DNA of 64,000 bases from the NCBI RefSeq assembly GCF_030272615.1, contig NC_081413.1, positions 722,017,649 through 722,081,648 of the forward strand, in the 5' to 3' direction. This document shows positions 46,933-57,420 of this stretch, piece after piece; position 1 is the stretch's first letter; each line of letters opens with the position of its first letter. The DNA is from Cryptomeria japonica (lineage: Eukaryota; Streptophyta; Pinopsida; Cupressales; Cupressaceae). The notes beneath the pieces are model-generated. The model did no database searches and was not told the origin of the DNA. It saw only the letters and a program-made list of their open reading frames with translations. The position numbers were made by a program, and so were the translations under genes.

Positions 46933-49766
46933 TTTGTTTATAAGTTTTTGTTAAAGTTTGGTGAAAATTATGATGAGTTGTTGATGAAATGAGAGATTGA
47001 TGTTTGGTGAAGTGTTTTGCATATGGTTCTCTAGCACTGAAGGTAGATGTTACCAAAGTTCTTTCTTGAATTTGCTTATTGTTTTTGATTGACAAGTTTT
47101 GATGTGATAAGGTTTAGAGAGATCTGAGATGTGTTACAGACCAAGCTACCTAGTAATGAGAGGATGCACTCATATACTAGTTTTAACCTGTGTAGAAATG
47201 TCTCTTTTAGGACGAGTTTATCCTAGATGTAGAGACACTCTAAAAGTGATGTGTTTGTGTTTTATTCAAGAAATATCAATAATAGAACTTAGGATTAAAA
47301 ACTCTTGATGTTTTGAGAGTGTGGAATGGATTGATGATGTGTGAATGTGACAATGGATGAAATGTTAACCTCAATAAAAACTCTGTGTTACAAAAGGAAC
47401 AAACTCTTCCTCTTCTCTTTCAGGGGTTGGTGGTTCTTCCCTAGCTGAGTTATATGTGATACAAATATCTGGAAAGAAGGCATGATTGATTTTGCCTCCC
47501 TTTTTTTAATGATAACTCAAAGCTCTATATTGAGTAAAAGCTCTGTAGTTTAATGACTCTTGATCAAACTCGTTTGATTTTCCTTGAAGATATAGGCGCA
47601 TGCGATGTAAGAAAGTTCTATGAGAGACAAATATTTGTCTATTAAGATAGAATAATTTCCTCTTTTTGATGAGAGCCTTTGAGCTCAATGGTCTTTTCTT
47701 CAAGTTGATGTGTTGATGCAAATTCTTCTTTCTCAAGATGTGAAGAATGGTCATATAGTTTGATACTTTTGTTGTTGCTCTTTGTTTTAGAATCTTTGGT
47801 TTTTGAAAATGTTGGTGTTGGATGAATACTTGTTTTTGGAACTGATTTTTGATTTTTCTCTTTGACAAGAAAACAAAGCAAGCACACAAACACAAGAATG
47901 TTGCCTCAAAAGGCACAAGTAAGTGTGGGTCTAGATCAACCCAATCCTTGGACTTTTATGACCCTTTCCTCAAAATGTATTTTAGGTGTTTTTCCAAAGC
48001 CTGAAGTCGGCTCAATTTATCACTGGTCTTGACACAAAACAAAGACACTTCAAACACTCTTTATCCCTAAGGTCAAATGGCCAGTTGCGATAATTTCAGC
48101 CCACATCTTGATATTTCTTCAACTTTGGTACTACATACCATATGAATCTCGTTGTGGCAAGTAAGGATGTGATATACTAAGTCTTGCACGAGCATAAAAA
48201 ATAGATGATCCCTATGATGGGGGAGTCACCAGTTTTATCAGGCCACAAGTAACCTTTCAAAAATCTATGTTTCTACTCAAGGAAATATGTATGGTGAGTA
48301 TCTTAGGAGCAAAACCATCTATAATCTTGCACTGAACTTCTCACAAATATCCTCAATCAATAGAACATGTGGGCTACTACATAAAGGTGTTTAGTAATTT
48401 TTGATGTTTTTGGACATAAGTTCATTCTGCAGTGACTCACTTAAGAGCCTTGTAACTTGTGGTGGGGCCCATTTGTCCTTTCGGCAAGTTACACTGTAGG
48501 AACAACTATACCCAAGGCTACAACTTTTTCTCACACCCGATTTCTGTAGAGGCTCGAAGGATTTACCGTGCGAGGTCGTTCCCAAGAGTGATGTGTCTCT
48601 TGACATGCCTCTCTTAAAAATAAAAATTTTGAGTGTTACTAACACTTTTCTCTTGCACCTAGGACCACGAAAGCCAAGGGAGAGGATAGTGTGTGTTAGA
48701 AGTAGGACCACTCGACAAACGTTTTGCACAAGTGTGCCAAACACAAAAGACACTTGTTCTTTTTAACTTGTCATTGCAATGGTGATCTAACTATTTGGAG
48801 ATGTTGCTCCAACATCCATGGTGTTCTTTTTAGCCAGGATAGAAAAATGAAGTGTTTGTTTTATCCAAGATTGAAAAATGATTGTTCTTTTTAAACTCGA
48901 AAAATAACAAGTTGATCATTCTTTTTAGCCCATATTGCAAGATGTGAATGTTCGTTTTAGCCAAGATTGCAAAAATGATAGTTCGTTTTAATCCAAGATA
49001 GCAATGTGATTGTTCTTTTTAAACTCAAAAAAAATAACAAGTTGATTGTTCTTTTTAGCCCACATTGCAAGATGTGAATGTTTGTTTTAGCCAAGATTGC
49101 AAAAATGATAGTTCGTTTTAATCCAAGATAGCAATGTGTGTGTTCATTTTTAGACCAAGATAGCAAAATGAAGACAATGTGAATGACTATCCTAGGATTG
49201 ATCAATTTTTCCAATTAGAACATGTTAAGGAAAAATGTGCAAATTTGACACTTTCAACACCCGCAACAATATGTTAGAAAGATGCTCCTTATGCCCTACA
49301 CAAGATGTAAACCCAAAATTAAATTAATCATATTAACACAAATCACACTAACAAACAAATTAGATCTAAATTAATAAAACTAATTTAAATCTAATCGAAA
49401 ACTAAATTAGATCTAAATTAATAAAACTAATTTAAATCTAATTGAAAACTAAATTAAAAACTAATTTAAAATCTAAATTAGAACTAAATTAAAGACTAAT
49501 TTAGAAAAAAAAAAAAACTTAATTTAAAGATTACTTGAATAAATAAATAAATCTAATTTTAAATAAAAACTATTTTAAGAAACTTTAAAAAAATCTATTC
49601 TTAAAGACTAATTTAAAAAATAAAATGTAAACAACTAATTTAAAAGTCTATTCTAAAAAAGAAACCATTTAATAAAAAAAATATTCTAAACAACTAACTA
49701 AAAAGGCTTATTCAAAAAAAAGAAAGAAAACTAAATTAAAAGCAAAATTTTATTCTCTCAACTCTT
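46933..49766 (-). other. Long leader of the Tat-like element
   Basis: About 2.8 kb between primer site and gag. It contains two copies of a segment of about 130 bp (about 48895-49020 and 49022-49150, sharing GCAAGATGTGAATGTT and AATGATAGTTCGTTTTAATC) and a small tandem repeat at 49370-49450 (AAATTAGATCTAAATTAATA twice). Small minus frames (47506-47916, 48391-48753) have no recognised domain. Confidence 0.65.
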
Positions 49767-49782
49767 CACGTCGGGTTCACCA
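49767..49782 (-). other. Primer-binding site complementary to tRNA-Trp
   Basis: Minus strand TGGTGAACCCGACGTG is the exact complement of the 3' end of plant tRNA-Trp(CCA), ...CACGTCGGGTTCACCA, as I know it. Five bases separate it from the LTR. Confidence 0.85.
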
Positions 49783-49787
49783 AATGA

Positions 49788-51636
49788 TGTCATGGAAATG
49801 GGGACAAGGCAACAACAAAGTTCAATGTTAATAAGTTAGTTTCAACCATAAAACCAAAACAAAGAACTAAAAACCATTCCAAACATATCAAAAGAGATTT
49901 CAAAAAGCATGAAAGAAGTTTAACAAAACAAAAGAAAGGAGAAGAGCCTCCCTAAGATGCTTCCATGATGCCTTTTGATGCTTCTCCCTTGTTTCTCCCC
50001 TCTCCAAGTCCCAAATGAGTGTATCTCTCAGCTTTTAGCACTAGCCATCGATGCCATATGGAGATTCGAGATGGTTGGATGTGATAAACAAATGCTATGC
50101 AAGTGTAGATAGTGATGCTATGAAAAATCTCTATGCTAATACTAGTATAGCAACAATACTCTAATGCTTTCTCTTTGTTTGAGGAGAAGGGTTCTATTTA
50201 TAGAAGAAATGGGGAAATGAAGGGCTAAGATTGAGAAATCTTAACAAGGGTTAGGATTGAAAGATATTCAATCCATGTGAGACTTTCAACCCAATCCCAT
50301 GTTGACAAGTGTCACCATCAGGAGGCTTGAGAGGAGAGATAAGGAGCATTAAATGCTTGAGGGGACATGATGGTTACCCTAGGGGGTTGGGTTAGGGTTA
50401 GGTTAATGGATATTCCATTTATCCAAGGGATAAATGGATGTGCAAGGGTTAAATGGTTACCTTAGTCAAAGAAATAAATGCTTTGAAGAGACCCATGAGT
50501 CAAAATGATGGTTAAGTTAGAGGAAAGTCTCTAACCAAAGGTAAAAGGTAAGTTAACCATAAATGGTTATGTAAGAGCCTTTAATGGTTTGGAAGGCTTT
50601 AGAGGTTAACCATTTGAAGACGTAAAGCCTTTAATGGTTATTGAAGACTTTGGAGGTTTTTGAGAAGTGACTTCCTTTTATTTAGGAATGTCACAATGAT
50701 TAGGATAGGATTAGGTTAATTAGAAAGAGTTAGAAGAATCTAGAAGGGATTTAGGCATGCAAGTGGATTTTGTAAGAGAATGCAAGTGGGAGGAATTTTG
50801 GGATTTTCAATTAAAATAAAATCATTTATTTCAATTAAATGGTGTAATTTGCATTTGGATAGATATTTAAACAAATATTAATTTATTTAAATGTGAATGT
50901 GAATTTTGGATTTAAATAAATCTTAATTTATTTACATGAGAAAAAGGAAGATAAAGCATTAAATGCTTGAAGACTTTGAGGGAAACCATTAAAGGCTTAA
51001 GAAGACTCTAGAAGGAAGCAATTAAGTTTGAAGACTTTGTAGGAGAATGCAAGTGGGGGGAATTTTGGGATTTTCAATTAAAATAAAATCATTTATTTTA
51101 ATTAAATGGTGTAATTTGCATTTGGATAGATATAAATAAATCTAAATTTATTTACGTGAGAAAAAGGAAGATAAAGCATTAAATGCTTGAAGACTTTGAG
51201 GGAAACCATTAAAGGCTTAAGAAGACTCTAGAAGGAAGCCATTAAGTTTGAAGACTTTAAGGGAAACCATTAAAGGTTTCAAGTGGGTGAGGATAAATAA
51301 GATTTTATTTAAAATAGTTGTGCAACTTGCATTTGTAGGAAAATGCAAGTGGGTGGAGGATAAAGATGATTTAAATAAATGTTAATTTATTTAAATGTGA
51401 GAGATGGGATTTTGGGGGATTTAAATAAATAAATATGATTTATTTATTTAATTAATGGTCTGAATTTGGTTAAGTGAATTAATTCAAATAAATTGAATAA
51501 TTTATTTAATTAATAGGAGAAGAGGGTTAAGATGAATTAATGAAATATTAATTTAATTAATTATTGATCGATGGTTAAATAATCAAATAAATATTAAATA
51601 TTCATTGAATTAAGTGGACAGATTTATGTGACTACA
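49788..51636 (-). repeat. 5' LTR of the Tat-like element, 1849 bp
   Basis: Same termini as the 3' LTR, with TATA box TATAAATAGA on the minus strand at 50193-50202. It is about 108 bp longer because of rearrangement of internal repeats. A block containing AAAATAAAATCATTTATTT, GTGTAATTTGCATTTGGATA and AAGATAAAGCATTAAATGCT occurs at about 50800-50980 and again at about 51075-51190. Confidence 0.9.
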
Positions 51637-52320
51637 AAAACTATGACAATAAGAAGGAGAGATGTAGTGATTGAGTCCAGTATGAGGAGACAGGCATAAG
51701 ACATGGTGTGCAACCCTCTATCTAAGGAGAATAGAACCAAGATTATGCAGGCACTTAAAACAAGATTCAGAACTAAAGAAAGAACTTAAATTTCATAATG
51801 AGAGCAGACCCAAATGACATTGAAAGGATGGTTAGACATACTGAAGATGTTATAATTGAGGCTACATATGATTTGAAGAGGACTTTGTCTTGTCCTCTAG
51901 AGAAGACAAACACTGGAACTGGTCAGGAAGGAATTTTTCATGACACAAGTAGTAATAGTGTTGATTAGAAAAAGAAAATAGAGGAGTGAACTAGTGAAGA
52001 TGTTGATCTAGGGAAGAAAGGTGAAGATGTAGGTCTACGAACTGGTCTGGATGACCAAATGAATATAGATGAGAATGTGGCAAAAGTATTTTAGGAGGAG
52101 AAGACATAGGAGAAGAAGAAAAAAGAAACGAGGGAAAGGAGAAGGAGAAGGAGAAGGAGAGGGAGAAGGAGAAGGAGAAGGGAACAAAGGAAGAGAGAAG
52201 GAGTATGTTTGTTGGAGAATCTTACAAACCCTCCAAAGATTCTATATCAGAACTATTTTAGGTGTTTATAATGACAACCATCAATGTTTAATAGAAGGAC
52301 GCAAGATCCTGTGACTACTA
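51637..52320 (+). pseudogene. Unknown decayed ORF, piece 4 of 4
   Basis: Continues the interrupted protein: TMTIRRRDVVIESSMRRQAQ, NRTKIMQALKTRFRTKE, MVRHTEDVIIEATYDLKRTL, DQMNIDENVAKVF. Then comes a (GGAGAA)n purine stretch at about 52120-52190 giving Glu/Gly/Arg codons, and finally LTNPPKILYQNYF near 52220-52260. No domain recognised. The end of the element to which it belongs is not seen. Confidence 0.55.
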
Positions 52321-53075
52321 TCATCGGGTTTGTGCCCTGCACACAAAAAATTACAAGGATCCTTGTAATAGGTTATAGCCTCAAGACAAACTTAAAAAAT
52401 AGATTAATGAACCAAAAAGGCTTTGGAATACTAAGTGTTGTTAATGTCAACTAACAACATGTAGGTGTAAACGTATGGTGTGATTTTTTAATTTATTAAG
52501 ACGTCTCAAATAAAATATGTTGAAAAAAGTTTAAATTCTAGAATAAAATAAAAAAGTTTATGTTTTTGTTAACCTTTCACATTTTTCCCTTTAGTGACGT
52601 CGCTTCTATTTTTTAGACAAATAACATATACATTTAGTTGAAGAATTAGTACAAATATGCTCTTTGGACATGAATTGTCCTTGGAAATTATTTGAAACAC
52701 TTATAGGACAAACAAACTTCACTACCATCTCCATTTTAATCAAGTTTGAATTATTATTAGCTTCTCAACTTTCATTAGTTTTTGTCTTCTTCTTTGTGTT
52801 GAGAAGATAGACATCTTGAATTGCTTTTAACAATCTATTGGTATTGGAAGCTCGAATCATAGATAGATGAGACATACATCTATAACTAAGTCATGAAATT
52901 AAAGCCAATAAATTATGACATTAAAAATAAATATCATACTAAATAACACATTTGCTGAAAAGTGGAATCCAATTAAAATTTATAAAAAAATTTTAATAAC
53001 ATAATATAATTAAAAATTTGATTTAAAATTGAACTACAAATTAAGAACTTTATAAAACCTTAAGCCATGTGCCTT
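52321..53075. other. No gene seen
   Basis: AT-rich spacer without open frames or clear repeats. Confidence 0.5.
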
Positions 53076-53225
53076 TTGGCACTGGCTATGGGGCCCTTTA
53101 AACAACACCCCATAGCCTCCCTATGGCCCTATGCCTCCATATACGTCTGCAGCGTCGTGCCTGCTTGGAAAACGTGCTCACACTTTTGGCGAGCCAATGC
53201 CCGCTCCTTCAATTTTTTTTACTTA
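53076..53225 (+). repeat. Left inverted repeat of the 3.1-kb element
   Basis: GC-rich block beginning TTGGCACTGGCTATGGGG and ending near CCCGCTCCTTCAA. Pairs with 55985-56194. Confidence 0.8.
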
Positions 53226-53963
53226 TATCTTTGTAAAAATTTTATTTAGTATTTTATATAATTTATTTAATAAATTTTTAATTATATTTTTAGTAAAAGT
53301 TAATAATTTTTTATATTATTTTTTTAATATATATTTTTTAACTGTATTTTGCATATAGTATATTTTTTATTTTTTAATATATTTTATTTAATAAATTCTC
53401 TTAGTTGTAAAAACCAACCAATCATGTCATGCCACATCAATTGCACAAGTATGGAACCCCTTATGCACGACAATTGGTCTCATCTTTTTTGGGGCTATTT
53501 TGGAAACCTTGGCAAAAAGCATGCTAATGTGGCATCAAATTTGATGATGTGGCCTTGAATCCTTAGTTTTAAATTGTAGAATGATTTCCCTGTGTTAATT
53601 TTTTTACTCGAAGTTTCAGATCAAACTCCATGATCTATCATTAGGAATAGAATAGCAAAAAAAGAGAACAAGAATAGAATGGATTGCTAGCAGACAAGGC
53701 CAAATTAAGGGAGGGTGGGGACCGCAAATGAAGGAGGGTAAAGAGAGGGTAGGTGTAGGGGGTTCGCATGAAAAAAATTAAAATTAAAAATAAACTAAAA
53801 AACTCTCAAATATAAAAATTATAAAGAAAAGGGAACAATAAAAGATATTAAAAAAGATTATATGAGTAAGGATATTTATTATAAAATTATGTATATGTTC
53901 ATATACAAAATTATTTAATAAATATTCTTTCAAATATAAATATTTATTAAAAAAGAACACAAA

Positions 53964-54520
<557 letters not shown>

Positions 54521-54532
54521 AATCAAACGGGT

Positions 54533-55235
54533 CTAGAGGTGGCTTAATAGCGGTTTCCATGAATAGCTAAGGTACCAACCAAGGTCACGATTAAGGTTGG
54601 AGGGGTGTTGGTTGACATGGATGGCTTCCCTCAATTTCCTCTTGAAGAAATTATCTTCCTTAGTTAAGATTTTAGTGTCTTCCAAGGAGATATGGTGCTT
54701 GGTTGAAGAGGAATGTTCGGCGAGGGCCGACTTAAGAATGAGCTCATGTCTAATGTCACCATTGTGTTCTTTGATCCTTGTGCTTATAGACCACCCCGTT
54801 TCACCAATATATGGCGTGCCACAAAAGCAAGTTACTTTGTAGACATCGACGTAGTGGAGATGATCAAGAGGAGCCTTGGGGAAGGGGATGTAATTTCTAA
54901 GGATACAGACTAGCTTGAAGGTGCAATGAAGGCCTTTATTACAAAGAATCTTTGAAATTTTATAGGAGAGTCCTTCAATGAAGGGGAGAGATGCTATAGG
55001 AAGGTCAAAAGGGACAGGTTTGTTGGGCTTAGAGATCAAGTTAGCTTTGGCTTGCTTGATGGCTTTGTGGATATGCCTTCTATTGTACCCATTAAGTGTG
55101 AAAACTTGGGTGAGGTGGGCAATTTCCTGGTCAATGTGGGCACTGCCACAAATTCAATAGGTTCTAGTGATTAAAGTTGTATGGATGCTAGTTTTATAGG
55201 CTCTTAGTTATAAGTAGGGACTTGCCAAGTAAGTT
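54533..55235 (-). pseudogene. Penelope-like retroelement: end of RT plus GIY-YIG endonuclease
   Basis: A minus frame (168 codons, 55039-54533) encodes a GIY-YIG nuclease of the Penelope type. DVYKVTCFCGTPYIGETGWS has the GIY slot (DVY, residues 65-67), two Cys (71, 73) between the motifs and YIG (77-79). Next come STRIKEH (Arg 88), LAEHSSSTKHH (His 108, 115, 116) and KLREAI (Glu 139). Cys/His residues at these places are a trait of Penelope endonucleases. Upstream, past one TGA/TAA-type break near 55154, the same frame continues as AYKTSIHTTLITRTY, HIDQEIAHLTQVFTLNGYN, the thumb side of the RT. The rest of the RT is missing (5' truncation). Such elements are known in conifers as Dryad, with an arthropod source proposed. 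Confidence 0.85.
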
Positions 55236-55984
55236 GTTGTAAATAATAAAAATATACATTTTTTATCTTTACAAATACATACTACATTTTAAAATTCACA
55301 ATAGACTTTTACAAAAAAAACAAAAAAACCTTTTATTAATAAATTAGATAGATATAAGACAAATCATTAAACTCATATTACCCTAAGTCATTACAATAAT
55401 AAATATATTCTAATTCTTATTTTTAATTTATATATATATATATATATATTCAATTTTGTATGAATTATATTGATATTGTATGCTAACACACTATGCTATC
55501 TAATATGTATTATAACATGCCTAGGTTATTCACGATATTAGTACAAGATAACACCCAATGTTATATTGTGCAGGATAACAGACTATGTTATATCACATTG
55601 TATAGAACGACTTGTTGTGTTATATTACATAATGTAGGATAACGTTATGTGATATACCATATATTGTAGGATAACACGATGCTCAACAGAAGATAATGTA
55701 GGATAACCCAATGCGTTATGAAAAATATATTAACAAATATTATCCTATATTAAATTTAATATTTTTTATATTTTATTTAATATAATATAATTAAATATAA
55801 ATATGAATATAAATATATAAATATAAATATAATATAAAATAAATAAAAAACATAATATAATATAATATTTAAAATATATTAAAAAATAAAAATATAATTA
55901 AAAACTATTAAAATTTTATTAAATAAAATATATAATATATTAAATAAAATTTATGAAAAATATAAATTTTTTTATTAAAAACAA
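55236..55984. repeat. AT-rich region with GATAAC...GTTAT repeats
   Basis: Between 55500 and 55725 the motif GTAGGATAACxCxATGxGTTAT recurs five or six times at irregular spacing of 35-50 bp. Each copy is a small inverted repeat (ATAAC...GTTAT). The flanks are AT-rich, with ATATATATAT at 55430 and ATAAATATAA-type words at 55780-55900. Confidence 0.7.
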
Positions 55985-56194
55985 ATAATTTTTTAAGGCG
56001 AGGGCGTTGGCTTGCCAGCGTGGGCCCCTTAAATAAGTTTGCATCGTGACGAACGAGAGAGGTGGAATGCCAGCAGTGGAAAAAAATGACATGCACATTT
56101 TCCAAGTGGGCACAACGTTGCAGACGTATACAAAGGCATAGGGTTGTAGGGAGGCTATGGGGTGTTGTTAAAAAGGCCCCATAGCCAGTGCCAA
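55985..56194 (-). repeat. Right inverted repeat of the 3.1-kb element
   Basis: Pairs with the left arm. It has an extra segment of about 60 bp (around 56020-56085) not present in the left arm. Confidence 0.8.
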
Positions 56195-56559
56195 CGATCT
56201 TTGAGTGCTTGAATAATATCAATACGATTGTCATGTCACCATTTCTCATGAAAGTTTCCGAGGAAAGCACTACCAAAATTTGACGAAAATCGATCAACGG
56301 TGGCAGACGTTTGAATCGTCTTGCCTCTACGTAAATGTAAACCATTGATTTGCAAAAGTTAGCCGGTGCATTCCATGGTAAGAGACACCTTCGGTGTAAT
56401 AAATTTATATATATTGTTAAATATTCAATTTATAAATAAAATAAAGAAAATTTATTTTTAATTATGATATTAGTGATTTAGTTTTATTAATCATTTAAAT
56501 TATTTTACAAAATATTAATTTTAGGTTTGTGGGTGCTTCTTAACATATTAATCTTTTGG
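56195..56559. other. No gene seen
   Basis: AT-rich spacer after the inverted-repeat element. Confidence 0.5.
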
Positions 56560-57420
56560 ACAATTGTGAGTTTTGAAACATGAGGAAGTAGATAGAATCT
56601 AATTAGATTGGATCTATTATTGTCTACAAATCAATGGTTTTAAGATCTCGTGTAAATTCAATATAAATTTTGCTCTAGATCTCAAGTGCTTCAAGAGTCT
56701 CCCTAAATGATACTTGTTCTTGCTTTATCTTTTTATCAATTTTTTTCCAACATGAAATGAATTGTATTAAAAGAATGTGCAAATCTATAGAAGACATTTA
56801 ATAAAGCACTTTGTGGTATTATCTTACCTTTTATTATAATGAAAGAAGAAAAAATTATGAGCCTTCAGACTAGAAATTATGTGTGTAGTGTAATTTATCT
56901 TTTATGATGCATCAATTGAATGTCCAAGACTTCTTGTTCACAAAAAGGGACACTTTGCCTAAATGATAGGTAGGAGAAATGTAAAATTAGAATCTAGAAT
57001 ATTTATAATCTATCTATTGAGGCACTATATGCTGAGATTACTTGTAGGAATGTGGTCTTGTGATCTACAACTTCATAATTAATGCCCACATACTAAATGG
57101 CATGTCAAACATATAAATGCAAATAGTTTCCAACTTAAGACAACAAAAAATAATAATCCCTTCCAAATTATTTGATTGTAAGAATTAGATAGAATTATGT
57201 ATATGTCTTATATTTCAAATTATGTTTCATTTATTTGGTTCCTTGCTCAACTTTTTAGTGACTAGTAGACATCTACAATGATTGTGTCTAAGTACTCCAA
57301 CGCCTTCTTGACTACACTTTGTTCTCTAATTTTTGTTGTCAATATTTAACAAACTTTATATTTCCACCAAAGCTAACACTTTTTTATTACACAATTCACT
57401 CATTGTAGATAGCTACCAAC
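56560..57420 (+). repeat. Long direct repeat, copy A
   Basis: Homologous to 61797-62890. Shared segments include ACATGAGGAAGTAGATA, GGATCTATTATTGTCTACAA, ATGATACTTGTTCTT, CTTTGTGGTATT and CTTGACTACACTTTGTTC. Copy A lacks a segment of about 250 bp present in copy B. No coding signal. Confidence 0.8.

Larger units (their letters stand above)
35436..51636 (-). mobile_element. Full-length Tat-like Ty3/Gypsy retrotransposon, 16.2 kb
   Basis: Read on the minus strand: 5' LTR (51636-49788), tRNA-Trp primer site, long leader, gag, protease with G-patch, RT, RNase H, second (archaeal-type) RNase H, integrase, a 2.6-kb 3' non-coding stretch, polypurine tract and 3' LTR (37176-35436). The extra RNase H after the pol RNase H is a known hallmark of the Tat lineage. 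AAACT occurs at 35429-35433 and 51638-51642, offset from the LTR ends by two bases and one base. Joining the flanks with one copy gives AKESLET-MTIRRRDV in frame. The LTRs show about nine differences in their first 390 bp by eye, so the insertion is fairly recent, but all genes carry stops. Confidence 0.9.

Noticed and set aside
47506..48753. Minus-strand frames in the Tat-like leader as an extra ORF
   Set aside because: They overlap each other, lack recognised domains and have unremarkable length for AT-rich DNA. Some Tat elements do carry an extra leader ORF, so this is not excluded.
49767..49782. tRNA gene (the tRNA-Trp 3' end sequence)
   Set aside because: Only 16 bases match and no cloverleaf surrounds them. 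It is the primer site of a retrotransposon.
19160..52320. Reassigned stop codons (TAG/TAA read as Gln)
   Set aside because: TGA at Arg positions is also frequent and frameshifts are present, and plants use the standard nuclear code. Methylation-driven decay explains it.
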